64,000 nucleotides of DNA from contig CM060831.1 in NCBI GenBank assembly GCA_030762175.1, forward strand, positions 85,018,001-85,082,000. Direction: 5' to 3'. Source of the stretch: Metallyticus violacea. Lineage: Eukaryota > Arthropoda > Insecta > Mantodea > Metallyticidae. The notes under the pieces were generated by a model, which made no database searches, was not told the origin of the DNA, and worked only from the letters and a program-made list of their open reading frames with translations. Every line of letters begins with the position of its first letter. The first letter of the stretch is position 1. Shown here one piece after another: positions 33,981-45,314 of this stretch. Both the position numbers and the translations under genes were made by a program.

Positions 33981-35221
33981 TACATATGATTTGCATTAGA
34001 ACACAGCATGTTTATTTACCACTGTTGTGTAACAGAAATCACACAAATATTGTGTGAAGATTGCTTTGAGTATCGCATCCCACACTTGTTATCAAATTAG
34101 AGAAAAAATTTTGCAACCACCGGTATTTCAGTTGATTAGTAACCAGAACCAGAAATATTTTATTAATAGAGGAAAACTTGACAAGACTCCTGGTGTATGT
34201 CAACAGCTGATGATGGAAGCCATTTTACCCTGAAACATTCCCAAATATTTTTAAAGTTATAAAGTTAGTAATGTAATAAATGTAATGTAATGTAATGTAA
34301 CAAATTCTTTTAGATTATTGGTGCAGGATGTTTAAAGAAGGTAAGAAGTGGCAAAATAGAAATGTACTTTATGGCAGGCAGAAAAATAAAAATGTACATG
34401 ATTTTATACAGGTAAGTATTATAGAAAATATTGACATTAACTAAAGGGAAATGTTTATGAACATCTAATGATGGGAATAATTTGCCCTTGAAATACGGCC
34501 TAATGTTGTATATTTAAGCCGGTCAAATAAACTTTTAGTCTTCCTGCTATCTCGGTGGTCTGCTTGCTCACTTTTGCTGCTGCAAGGAGAGCATGACATG
34601 CATAAAGAGGAGAGAGGCTTGCCAGTGGTTGCTTACAAGAGCACATATTTCTCGTGAATGACTCATTCTTTTAAGCAGCAAAGTTCAGCCACAAATAAGG
34701 TGAGTCCTGACATTTGACTGCCTTACTTGTATATGTAAGTAAATTGAATAAATTCTAATAGAGTTGGTCATACCATTGTCTATTACTTCTTCTGCATAAT
34801 TTAAATAACTATGATTTTAGTAATTTGTTTGTTTGTTTATTTTGAATCTTTGCAGTAGGTACCTTTTAATTTCTAATCCTATAACTGATGTTGATTGCAC
34901 TCAAATCATCACTATTATATCCAATGATATTTTTTAAGCTTAAAATAATATGTATAAACAGGCTAAATATGATTTGGCTTAATTTTAACACCTGTTTCTG
35001 CATGACTTGCACTTGTCACATTTGATATAGAAACTGTAACTCTTGTATCTGAACTGTTTCTGCAGTAAACTTCTTCTGTTTCAATTTATACCAAAATGCC
35101 TATCTCATGATTATTACATAAGTTTTCTTAAAAACCTAAAAATACAGTATATAATTTGCCACATTTTAATAACAAACATTTATTAATGTTTTATTATTCA
35201 TAGCATTAATAAGATCATTGT
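33981..35221 (+). other. Intron 1 of copy B between insertions
   Basis: Collinear with about 7850-9290 of unit A without the SINE. It includes a short (TAATG)n run near 34270-34300. No coding sequence is supported. Confidence 0.55.
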
Positions 35222-35777
35222 GTGATTGAGTTGAAGTAACACTGTTTTGCTTCACTTGTTTAAATATCCAGAACTGGTTTCATGAGCACTTTGTTTGCAT
35301 CATCAGCCACATTGTCGACTGGAGGATAAACTGTTATGCTGTCTGGATGTGTAATCTGCTCTAATGGAGGTGTGATGAACTTGAAGTTTGTTTTCACCAC
35401 TGAAAGTTTCGAAATTCATTAAATTGTTATTGTATTTGTAAATGTAAATTTTCTCCAATGTTGCTAATTCTGTAGGATCTTGTACCGATTTTAACAATTT
35501 TTTTTTTTTCAATATGTTGTGGTTTTCTGTCCAGAAATGCGATGCCAGTGCTGATTCCTCCAACTGCTTGTATTTTATGGTTCTGAAATGTTCTTTTAAC
35601 CTTGTGCCTTTGTTTCTCTTTGTTTTTCCAATTTAGATTTTTTCACAATCTGCACTACTTATTTTATAAACACCTGCTTTTTTCTCTTGTGGAATGCTGT
35701 CATTAACATTTTAATCAGGAGACTTTTAACATTAAATCTGTTTACAAGTGCTAACCTGATATTAAAATCTTTAAAAG
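35222..35777 (-). mobile_element. 5'-truncated Penelope-like element, GIY-YIG end
   Basis: The tail at 35222-35320 resembles those of the other Penelope copies (GCTTCACTTG, then CCAGAACTGGTTTC and an ATCAGCCAC box). Reading up the minus strand gives the C-terminus of the GIY-YIG nuclease (LASHFWTENHNIL, SVQDPTELATLEKIYIYKY), with frame breaks before it. Similarity stops at about 35777 at FKDFNIRLA. It is flanked by a ~150-bp direct repeat of intron sequence. Confidence 0.8.
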
Positions 35778-36268
35778 AAACGTAACTCTTGTATCTCGAC
35801 CATTTCTGCAGTTAACTTCTTTCCCAATTTATATCACAATGCTACTCTCATAATTATTACATGAGCTTTCTCAAAAACCTAAAAATACAATGTTGCAATT
35901 AACAATTTTAGTTAATCATAGCATTATTCATTGTTGTTCAACCCTTTCTAAATCATGATTGAAATGGCAATAATCTTTTATTCTCTTCTGCTCACTATTT
36001 TATTCTTTCTCCTAAATTTAGACAGTAATGCATTTGCTCTATAATTACACAAATTTCCTTCATTTCCCGTTCCTTTATATGCTTTCCATTTTTTTATAAA
36101 CGAGTTATTTGCAGTTTGTACATTTGTCTTCATCAGTGTATATAAATATCAATATTAATGGATATCATTGTATGATTCAATTGAACTACACACTCTTAAA
36201 GCTTCACTTACTTTTCATAAATATATGGAACCGGTTTCGAGAACATTTTGTTCCCATCTTCAGCCACG

Positions 36269-36862
36269 CTAAAGTTCAACTGTCGGATCATTCATTGAGC
36301 TGTGGGAATGTATATTCTGCTCTGGTGGCAGTGTGATAAACTTGTAGTTTATGTTTTCATCCCCGACAATGTCGAAGTTCATTATGCTGTCTTTGTATTT
36401 GTAAATGTAGATTTTCTCCCAGGTTGCTAATTCCGTAGGTCCTTGTACTGATTTTAATAATTTTGTTTTATTTATTATGTCGTGATTTTGTGTCCAAAAA
36501 TGATATGCTACTGCTGATTTCTCTATTTGCTTGTACTTTATGTTCCTGAAATGTTCCTTTAACCGTGTGCCAATGTTTCTCTTAGTTTTCCCTATGTAGA
36601 TTTTTTCACATTCTGCACAGTTTATTTTGTAAATACCTGATTTTTCTTCTTGTGGAATACTGTCATTAACATTATCTATAAGCAAATTTTGAACATTAAA
36701 TCTATTAATCGGTGCCAACCTGATATTAAAATCTTTAAGAATATTCTGAAATTTTTTTGTGGCCCATGGATGATAAGTGAATTTTTTAAAAATATGTTTA
36801 TCTTTTTTTGCTGAAAGTGTTGTGGTTTCTTTGATATGTTTTTGTCTCTTGAATTTCTGCAC
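36269..36862 (-). pseudogene. Penelope-like GIY-YIG endonuclease, left arm
   Basis: 197 codons are open. After a basic linker (KFKRQKHIKE) the domain begins with GIYKINCAECEKIYIGKTKR (GIY and YIG boxes with a C-x2-C insert), then GTRLKEHF (catalytic Arg and His region) and TELATWEKIYIYKY. The stop lies at 36269, close to the tail. The reading is complete for this domain, and the Cys pair is typical of Penelope nucleases. It would have been fused to the RT but for the shared frameshift. Confidence 0.88.
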
Positions 36863-36912
36863 CTTTTTATGTACTAGTTCTTTTTTAAAACCATTTTTAA
36901 CTGCTGTTTCTT

Positions 36913-37554
36913 CTATTTGTTTGTATTCTTTAAAATATTCTTCTTTGCTAATTGTAGGTTAACTAGCCGGTGTGTTAAACTGTTAATTACTGCATGTTTG
37001 TGTGCTGTAGGGTTAAAACTGTCAGCTTTGATGTGATTATCTGCATGTGTATTCTTTCTGTATATTCCAAATTTAAGTTTTTCTTGGCATTTCATTATTT
37101 TAATATCCAGGAATGGCAGCATGTTATCTGTTTCTATTTCGTATGTAAATGAAATGTTTTTATCTTGAATATTTAGAAGTTTTAAGGCATCGTCAATGAG
37201 TTTTTTGTCAACTATGGCAAATATATCATCCACATATCTGTACCATACCTTAAATATGAATGGAAACGCTGTGTTGATGTGTGTTTCAAATCTACTCATG
37301 AAGAGGTTAGCTAGAAATGGAGATAAGGGGCTGCCCATTGTAAGTCCTGCTTGTTGTTTATAAAATTTTCCTTTAAAAGTGAAAAAGGCTTGGTTTATGC
37401 AAATTTCTGTCAGTTTGATGTATTCTTTTATGTGTATACCATTAATTCCACTTGTTTTTAGCCAATCATGTAGATAAATCAGGAGTTTTTCTTTTGGTAT
37501 GCTAGGAAACAGAGATTCTACATCGAAAAATATAAGTGTGTCAGAGGGGTGCAA
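36913..37554 (-). pseudogene. Penelope-like RT domain, left arm
   Basis: 213 codons are open. The motifs in order are LIFFDVESLFPSIP (motif A with catalytic Asp), QAGLTMGSPLSPFLANLFM (motif B), WYRYVDDIFAI (motif C) and LPFLDIKIMK. The RT N-terminus is missing through 5' truncation. The frame ends early in KNILKNTNK because of a one-base frameshift before the linker to the nuclease; without the shift the text continues EEYFKEYKQIEE. The same frameshift is in the right arm. Penelope RTs are related to telomerase RT and prime at the target. Confidence 0.88.
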
Positions 37555-37640
37555 TTTTATGTCTTTAATTTTTTCTATTAACTGATATGAATTATTTATG
37601 CTCCTGGTTTGAAATTTTGGTAATGCCTTGAATCTATTAG

Positions 37641-37704
37641 GTATCTATGCGCCCCATCATTAACAACATCAATACTCCCTCTTACTATTTAGCAAAATGG
37701 TTAG
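37641..37704. other. 64-bp spacer of the Penelope inverted pair
   Basis: The spacer is unique relative to the left arm but reads in frame with the right-arm RT as RPIINNINTPSYYLAKWLA. It is therefore extra 5' RT sequence of the right-hand element, showing that the two elements are truncated at different points. Confidence 0.8.
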
Positions 37705-38432
37705 CTAATAGATTCAAGGCATTACCAAAATTTCAAACCAGGAGCATAAATAATTCATATCAGTTAATAGAAAAAATTAAAGACATAAAATTGCACCCCT
37801 CTGACACTCTTATATTTTTCGAGGTAGAATCTCTGTTTCCTAGCATACCAAAAGAAAAACTCCTGATTTATCTACATGATTGGCTAAAAACAAGTGGAAT
37901 TAATGGTATACACATAAAAGAATACATCAAACTGACAGAAATTTGCATAAACCAAGCCTTTTTCACTTTTAAAGGAAAATTTTATAAACAACAAGCAGGA
38001 CTTACAATGGGCAGCCCCTTATCTCCATTTCTAGCTAACCTCTTCATGAGTAGATTTGAAACACACATCAACACAGCGTTTCCATTCATATTTAAGGTAT
38101 GGTACAGATATGTGGATGATATATTTGCCATAGTTGACAAAAAACTCATTGACGATGCCTTAAAACTTCTAAATATTCAAGATAAAAACATTTCATTTAC
38201 ATACGAAATAGAAACAGATAACATGCTGCCATTCCTGGATATTAAAATAATGAAATGCCAAGAAAAACTTAAATTTGGAATATACAGAAAGAATACACAT
38301 GCAGATAATCACATCAAAGCTGACAGTTTTAACCCTACAGCACACAAACATGCAGTAATTAACAGTTTAACACACCGGCTAGTTAACCTACAATTAGCAA
38401 AGAAGAATATTTTAAAGAATACAAACAAATAG
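37647..38432 (+). pseudogene. Penelope-like RT domain, right arm, motif A Asp to Glu
   Basis: 261 codons are open from RPIINNINTPSYYLAKWLA through LIFFEVESLFPSIP, QAGLTMGSPLSPFLANLFM, WYRYVDDIFAI and LPFLDIKIMK to the same premature KNILKNTNK stop. The motif A Asp, a metal ligand in all RTs, is Glu here (GAG against GAT in the left arm), so this copy would be catalytically dead even without the frameshift. The ATG at 37647 is internal to the RT and probably not a real start. Confidence 0.88.
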
Positions 38433-38559
38433 AAGAAACAGCAGTTAAAAATGGTTTTAAAAAAGAACTAGTACATAAAAAGGTGCAGAAATTCAAGAGA
38501 CAAAAACATATCAAAGAAACCACAACACTTTCAGCAAAAAAAAGATAAACTTATTTTTA

Positions 38560-39077
38560 AAAAATTCACTTATCATCCATGGGCCACAAAAAAATTTCAG
38601 AATATTCTTAAAGATTTTAATATCAGGTTGGCACCGATTAATAGATTTAATGTTCAAAATTTGCTGATAGATAATGTTAATGACAGTATTCCACAAGAAG
38701 AAAAATCAGGTATTTACAAAATAAACTGTGCAGAATGTGAAAAAATCTACATAGGGAAAACTAAGAGAAACATTGGCACACGGTTAAAGGAACATTTCAG
38801 GAACATAAAGTACAAGCAAATAGAGAAACCAGCAGTAGCATATCATTTTTGGACACAAAATCACGACATAATAAATAAAACAAAATTATTAAAATCAGTA
38901 CAAGGACCTACGGAATTAGCAACCTGGGAGAAAATCTACATTTACAAATACAAAGACAGCATAATGAACTTCGACATTGTCGGGGATGAAAACATAAACT
39001 ACAAGTTTATCACACTGCCACCAGAGCAGAATATACATTCCCACAGCTCAATGAATGATCCGACAGTTGAACTTTAG
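38560..39077 (+). pseudogene. Penelope-like GIY-YIG endonuclease, right arm
   Basis: The domain is the same as in the left arm (GIYKINCAECEKIYIGKTKR, GTRLKEHF, TELATWEKIYI) and is open to TAG at 39075-39077. Upstream, an extra A near 38540 (8 instead of 7) separates it from the basic linker, a second frameshift private to this arm. One visible substitution is IEKP for IEKS. Confidence 0.85.
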
Positions 39078-39733
39078 CGTGGCTGAAGATGGGAACAAAA
39101 TGTTCTCGAAACCGGTTCCATACATTTATGAAAAGTAAGTGAAGCTTTAAGAGTGTGTAGTTCAACTGAATCATACAATGATATCCATTAATATGATTGG
39201 CTTCACTGTGCAAGTTCCAATTTACATTTAAGTAAATATCAATATCTTATCTCTATAATTTAACTTCCAAGAATTCCTCCATAGTATAAAAATTGTTTTA
39301 ACACTTTTTTAAATGTAGTGCTTGAAGATATTTGAAATAAAGTTGTTAATTCATTATAATACAGAATTGCATCTTTATACATGTTTTTTGTAAATCTGTG
39401 ATATTTTTAGTGTTTTAGCTGAGCTGATCTGGGGTAATGCACATGATTATTTTCACGATTTCTAAAAAGCTATGTATTATTGTGAATAATAGATAACATT
39501 TATATAATGTAACACTATAAACAATGTAACTAAAATAATAACTAATAACTAATAACTACAAAAGCAGAAGAAGATAAAACACTTGTAAAAGTCAGTAATC
39601 ACTGTTATTTTAAACTGCTTGAGTACTTTTATGGCAAGAAGACTAAAAGACATGTTGATTTGAGATCACCAGTGAGATATCCAAAATAGAGGAAATTCAA
39701 CATTTCGCTTCTTTGGCCTCTTGCCTCATGATA

Positions 39734-40908
39734 CCTACAGGGTCAATCAAATGTAAGGTTATTATTACCACATAGAATTAAAAACAACATATATTGCTTC
39801 AACAAAAATGGATTTTCTCCACCAGATGTGTATTTTTTTAATTCTCTCATCAAAAGAAGGAAGATGGGAACATCAAGAGCCAATTGTGTACTAAGCGGTC
39901 AAACTCTGTGTCATCACTGATTGATTTCCCTCCCAATGTCTCCTTCAGGTGCTTAAATATGTGAAAATCACAAGGAGATAAATGGGGAGTGTAAGGAGGA
40001 TGTTCTAAGTTGAATTTTCCTTAATTAATCCTGGTTTGCGATCTATATGTGGCTTTGCATGGTCATGCAAAAGCAGAACAACACAAATGGGTTGCTACTA
40101 GCATTGTTTGTTGTAATAGCTGTAAAGTCATCCAAAAGTTTGCAGTAATATGCTGCATTCACACTCCTCGTAGTTTTTGAAGAAAATCAAAGAGCCTTTG
40201 GAGTCCAAAAACACTGGCACAAAAACTTTTCTGGCTAACAGGGAAGTTTGGCCTTAACTAGAGCATGCGTTGCTGTTTTCCTCCACTACATACACATTCT
40301 TTTCTTTTCGGGGTTGTAGTGGTGAGTCCATGTCTCATCACAGGTTACAATTTGGGTAATCAACTGCTCAACTTCAAACTGATTCAGAAGCCTCTGACTG
40401 ATGTTCTTTCCAACGTTTTTCATGTCATTAGTGAGGAGACATGGCATCCACCGTGCCAACACTTTCCAAAATCTTAGTTTTTCAAAAAGAATGGGATATG
40501 CACACCTCAGAAATAATTTTGAGCACTTTTAGGGTTCAATCACCTTCCACATTGTCCACAGAAGCCTGATGTTTTCCTGAGCGACGCTCATCCATATCTT
40601 TCATTTTCTACTACATCAAGGCTGCTGAGGAACTTCTTGTGCCAGTCAAACACTTGGATTCAAGAAATGTAGCTTCTCCATACTGTGCCCAAAGTCTGCA
40701 CAAGATCTTGGTCACTTGAACTCCTTATTTAGTTAGATACACAGGCATAATGCTACTGGTGATGGAATGAGAAATATGGAAAGTATCCTTTAGATCACTG
40801 CCTTCCTCACATCCTCACATAACTACCACTATGGTGCCACCTCTCTCACCATTCTTTCCTAGTCCAGAGAAGTCAGTCCTGTTTATATTTGAATGGTCCT
40901 TCTATAGG
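39734..40908 (-). mobile_element. Degenerate mariner element in intron 1 of copy B
   Basis: Weak TIRs are seen: CCTACAGGGTCAATCAAATG on the left and, in reverse complement, CCTATAGAAGGACC with ATTCAAATATAA on the right. On the minus strand the transposase reads ITCDETWTHHYNPEKKR (first Asp) near 40330, then CFWTPKALDFL near 40200 and HPPYTPHLSPCDFHIFKHLK (third Asp) near 39990, followed by SISDDTEFDRLVHNWL. Many stops occur. The second-Asp box is lost in a damaged part. It is a typical ~1.2-kb mariner fossil, absent from unit A. Confidence 0.75.
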
Positions 40909-40914
40909 CTTTAC

Positions 40915-42990
40915 AGCTTTGGTCTTGAAGGTTAATTGCTAGTGGCCATTGGGAATTCTGCTATATTTTTACCCCTAACTTCCCAGTAAAGAGCTTCCAA
41001 ATTATTTTTCATTTGTTTGTTGCTATCAAGTTGACTACATTTCAGTATATGTTCTTTATTTAAGATAGTACACACTTCCTTACACAATGGGCAGTGGCTG
41101 TTCTTGAATAATTTCATGCTGAAGAGATGTTCTGACAATCATGCTCAACAGTGAAGAGTAATTGGGAAACTCCATTTTTTCTTAATTTCAATAAAAAAAT
41201 GTTTGAAAGTATTTAGTGGTTTGTGTGGTTTTCCTTTAAGTTTTTGTTGAATATTTTGTTTTTTTTCTTCAATTAGTAATCCCTATGCATTTCAATTTAG
41301 TGGTTTGTGTAGTTTTGCTTTAAGTTTTAGTTGAATATTTTGTTTTTCTTGTTCAATTAGTAATCCCTATGCATTTCAATTTAGAGGAAGTTCTAGTTCA
41401 AAACTACTTTTGAACTAGATTTTTAAGAGATCCAACTATATGTACTCTACAACCTAAGGAGGTGGATTTAGTTTCAGATATTGTAAAGAATCTTTTGGTA
41501 TAATGACAGGTTTAGTGCTTATTTTAAAATTTTGTTTTAATCTTTGTGTGCTGTCAGGAATATGAAACCTTTTATTTTTGTATTGATTACTTTTTAATTT
41601 CTGTTCCAGTAGAGGCGTTTTAATACCTAACTCTTATTTTAATTGGCAGGTTCTTAGTTATGCTCTTGCTTTGCAGGCAGTTAGTGTTGTTTTAATGGCT
41701 CATATTATTATTCTTAAGGATCTAGATTGTATTGTATCCAATTTAGTTTTAAGTTGGTTATCTATTATAGACATTATCTCACTTCTTTAGAGTAGATTGG
41801 GTTTTATGTATTTTTTATACTTTTAATTAAGGAGACTTATGGATCCTTCCCCATTTGACATCTGCAAGTCTTCATTAATATATTTTTCTTCTTATGCACT
41901 TTTTTAGTTATATTGCTGATTTCTTTAGAGAAGAAAAGTTAATATCAAGTGTTATACCAAAATATATAGTGTGTTCTTTCTCTTCATTATTTATTTTCAG
42001 TTGTGAATCATCTGTAATGTGATGAAGACTGGAAAGCTGGAAAACTGTCTTTTTAAGGTTTACTTCGATATTATTGGTGGATATCCATGTTTACGTGCTA
42101 TTGATAATTTTCTGTGTTTCATTTTTAGTTTTGTGTAATGTTGTTTATTCTGCTTTTTTTATTGGATAATCTATATGGAAATATCATCTGAAAAAAATCC
42201 CACACTTGCCTTTGTGAAGTCAGGTAATATTTGGTTGATCTCATCTATGAAAATATTAAAAAGAATTGAACTGGAGATAGCACTTTTAGGAACATCCACT
42301 CTAGTTGTATGCCATGTATGTACTTTTGTGATAATAGATTTATGAACCATCTCAACATTTTTCCTCTTATGCCAATATTACTCATCTTATATTTAAGCTT
42401 CTCTCTCCATATTTTGTCAAAGGCATTTTTGAATTCAACAAAGAATGTAAGCATTGTTTCTTTTTTGTTGAAGGCATTTTTAATATCCTATGACTATTTT
42501 CTCCATTGTTATAGCATGTACTGAGGTTGAGGGTATATGCCTATAACTGTCTACCTCATTTACTGGTTTGTCTTTCTTAAATGTAATGATTATGGCTTTT
42601 TTCCATATAACAGGAATGCTATCTTTACTGTTCCAGGTCTTGTTGAATCGTCTGGGGTCTGCTCCCCTAAATTCTTGATGTATTCAACATGTCTGCATTC
42701 AATTTATGTGCAATTTTGTAATGAGTGGCAAATCTATTGGCTATATTTTTATTGTGAATGAGGAATTTGTTGTTAAAAAGAGGTTCTTATTTTGTTTCTG
42801 GGATATTGTTTAAAATATTAAACTATTTATGTGCTTTAATGCTATTTTTTCTATGATCAAGGGAGCTAAGGAATGTATTAAATGACTCCTAAGATTTTTT
42901 ATTTCTCTATTTAGAAGTGTAGTTCTCGTTCTCCAATCACTAACTAAGTTAGGATATTTTGTTGCTTCTGCTATATTTCTGCATATGGGT
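40915..42990 (-). mobile_element. LINE fragment in intron 1 of copy B, degenerate RT
   Basis: Minus-strand pieces in LINE order: YPNLVSDWRTRTTLLNREIK near 42900, then FFVEFKNAFDKIWREKLKYK with MSNIGIRGKMLRWFINLLSQ (RT motif A region) near 42400. IQSRSLRIII lies near 41740 and HCPLCKEVCTILNKEHILKC near 41060, the C-terminal Cys/His region. Stops and frameshifts are abundant. The clade is not resolved (jockey/I-like). It starts right next to the mariner at 40908, and unit A lacks both. Confidence 0.75.
41212..41379. repeat. 84-bp tandem duplication inside the LINE
   Basis: Two adjacent 84-bp units (41212-41295 and 41296-41379) begin TTTAGTGGTTTGTGT and end CCCTATGCATTTCAA, with a handful of differences. 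84 is a multiple of three, so it did not by itself shift the frame. Confidence 0.85.
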
Positions 42991-43224
42991 GCAAACAAGT
43001 AGCTTAGAAATAAGTAAATTATTTGATTTTATAATTATGTAAGTAGACAAACCCAAGTCTTCAGGAAATTTCAGTATATAATCACTGATAAGTCAAAGAC
43101 CAAGGTCTAGATGTTAACAAATTGATAAAAATAACAATTGTTTATGTGCAGATATCAAGATTAGTTCATTCACATATGTTAATATATTAGCAGGTTTATA
43201 CTAAAATAAACTCATTTGTCATAG

Positions 43225-43301
43225 GAGGAGAAATGGTCTCTCCAAGATTTAGTGGGGAACATCAAAGTAGAGGAATTAAAGTTACCAGCTAGTGATACTG
43301 A
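43225..43301 (+). CDS. C2H2 zinc-finger gene copy B, exon 2
   Basis: 77 nt between the acceptor TTTGTCATAG and the donor GTAAGT, phase 0 in and phase 2 out, reading EEKWSLQDLVGNIKVEELKL and a short Pro-Ala-Ser end. The IKVEELKLPA block is identical in copy A. The unchanged exon size and phase in both copies are the main evidence that the three exons form one gene. Confidence 0.82.
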
Positions 43302-43539
43302 GTAAGTCACTACTCTATTTTTACTAATTAATCTGCATGTCAGCTAGCACTACATTTGTGCCTGTGAGTGTAAATTGTAAAGGTGCAATACATTTTGAAG
43401 TAAAGTGATCAGAATAAATTCTTTTTCATTACAGAAAACCAGTCAATACATTTGCTATATAATATCAGGCGTGAAGAAGAAACGTAAAATTGCCTTTTTG
43501 TTCTTACTAATTTCATCTGTGGAGTGTGGATTTCCATGT

Positions 43540-44250
43540 GTATATATACACCAAATAAAATTATATTATTTCTTCTGAAGATTTGGGAGATTTTTTGGAC
43601 TTAAAAAGAACAAACATCCTTCCTCTTCAATTTCTATATGGAACTTAAATCTTTGGTTTTGCAGATTAAATAATTTTAGGCATCCTCCGTTTGTTTTTTT
43701 TATATTATCGCGTATATGCCATCCACATACCAAAACCATATTTTAAAGGTAACTGGAAATGGCTGGTGATGTGTGCTTTTACTGTACTCATGAATATATT
43801 TGCTAGAAATGGATCCAAGCCAGAGTTTTGCTGTAAATTTTTCTTTTAAACATGAAGTTTTGATTTAAGCACACTTTGGTGAGAATGGTGTAATCCTAAA
43901 TTTCATTTGCCGATATGTTTGTACTTTTAAGCCATATCTGTAGTTTAAGGAGCATCTTTGTTTTGGATGGCTAGTGAACCAAGAGGGAACATCATAAGGG
44001 ACAAGTGAACTCTCTGATAAAATTACTGCATTGTTAATTTTTTCCACCAGTTGATTAGAATTGGCAGTATTTCTGCTTTCAAATTGTTCCATAGTTCCAA
44101 ATATTTAACAGCAATTTATTCAAATTCTACATTGGTGCATTTTATTATTAATTAATTATTGGGCACAAACTCTTGTCTGGTTTGCTTATTTTCCCAAGGT
44201 CTAAATTTATTAGGAATAGGTGTTTGTTTTAAAGAAATATTGCCAGTAGA
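43540..44250 (-). pseudogene. Older, different Penelope-like RT fragment in intron 2 of copy B
   Basis: Minus-strand reading gives IPNKFRPWENKQTR near 44200, then RNTANSNQLVEKINNAVILS and SSLVPYDVPSWFTSHPKQRC (motif A region) near 44000. IWFWYVDGIYAII lies near 43720, where motif C has YVDG for YVDD. It aligns in order with the RT of the 36-39 kb pair but is much more diverged, so it is a separate, older insertion. No GIY-YIG part was seen next to it. Confidence 0.75.
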
Positions 44251-44752
44251 ATTTATTTCTGAAATTATAATTTTTTTTAACGTATACATTCTTACAATGC
44301 AGTATTTAAGATACTTGAACTGAATTCTTTTACTTTTGTGACTGACAAAACAAAGAATGATGTGTTTTGACTGGTTCTCTAATTGTATAATAAATATAAA
44401 GTTAACAAATAATGACAGTTAAGTATAATGCAATAGAAATGTGCAGCTTGAGATCAAACTATTTGCTGCAACAATCTGCTGTGAAATATGAAAAAAGTTT
44501 TTTATTAATATAGCACTTAACATTAGTATAGTAGTTTATAAACTTTTGTTGATTGTGTGCACTCTTAGTGGATTTCTCCATTAGTAATAATAAATAAAAC
44601 TTAACAAAATAAGGTATTAAAGGAATTGTCTGTGATATTGAACTGGCTTGTCAGCTAAAGAACTTATATTGTACATATAGTTCAGTATGTAAAATGGTCT
44701 CCTATGCTGGTAAACATAGGAGATGATGAAATTGAACTAATATAATCTCTAA

Positions 44753-44812
44753 ACCAGCCAAACCATAGTAAAAACAGGCGATAAACACTATTAAAAAAAA
44801 ATAATAAACAAG
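44753..44812 (+). mobile_element. SINE family A, 3' end only
   Basis: CATAGTAAAAACAGGCGATA and AACACTATT plus an A-rich tail match the family A tail. The head is absent. Confidence 0.6.
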
Positions 44813-45314
44813 CCAAGAGTCTATATATATATATCACCAAGCAAGCTATCGTTGCTCATATTACTCCAAGCAAATTAGTTACTGCACTTTGCATAGGCAT
44901 AAACGCTACTGCTGTCTGTTCAAAAGCAGCCATTTTCAATCAACTGTTAGTTGACCTTTGCTTGTTCTTATTTTGATTGGCTAATACATACGTTTGCATC
45001 TTTGATTGTGAATGCCTACATACTACTAAGTTATTATATGTCTTATTTTATTATGTTTACATTTAATTTTCATTGTGAATGGGGGCCTTACAGTCTCATT
45101 GAGCTGACTGCAGGCAAGTATGTGACAAAGCATTCAAACAATGGGACTGGGAAAGACTTCACCCCAGGTATACGAAACAAACCTTTCACTAAAGGACCTA
45201 AATGGCCACTTTACAAAAGTTCCCTCAGAATTACACAAAACCTACAAAGAACAAACCATACAAAATTTATTCTCCGAGATACCTGACTGAGAGAAGTTCC
45301 ATTTTACATACATA

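Larger units (their letters stand above)
36152..37640 (-). mobile_element. Left arm of a Penelope-like inverted pair
   Basis: This 1489-bp arm is the reverse complement of 37705-39194 (1490 bp) at above 99% by eye. It carries the 3' two-thirds of a Penelope-like element: RT palm, GIY-YIG nuclease and a 3' tail ending in TATCCATTAATA-type sequence at the outer side. It is truncated within the RT, so the two elements face each other head to head. Confidence 0.9.
37641..39194 (+). mobile_element. Right arm of the Penelope-like inverted pair
   Basis: This is the same element on the + strand, with the repeat arm at 37705-39194. The outer tail (GTGGCTGAAGATGGGAACAA, then CGAAACCGGTTCC, GTAAGTGAAGCTT) mirrors 36180-36260. 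The one-base length difference between arms is explained by a run of 8 A here against 7 in the left arm near 38540. Confidence 0.9.
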
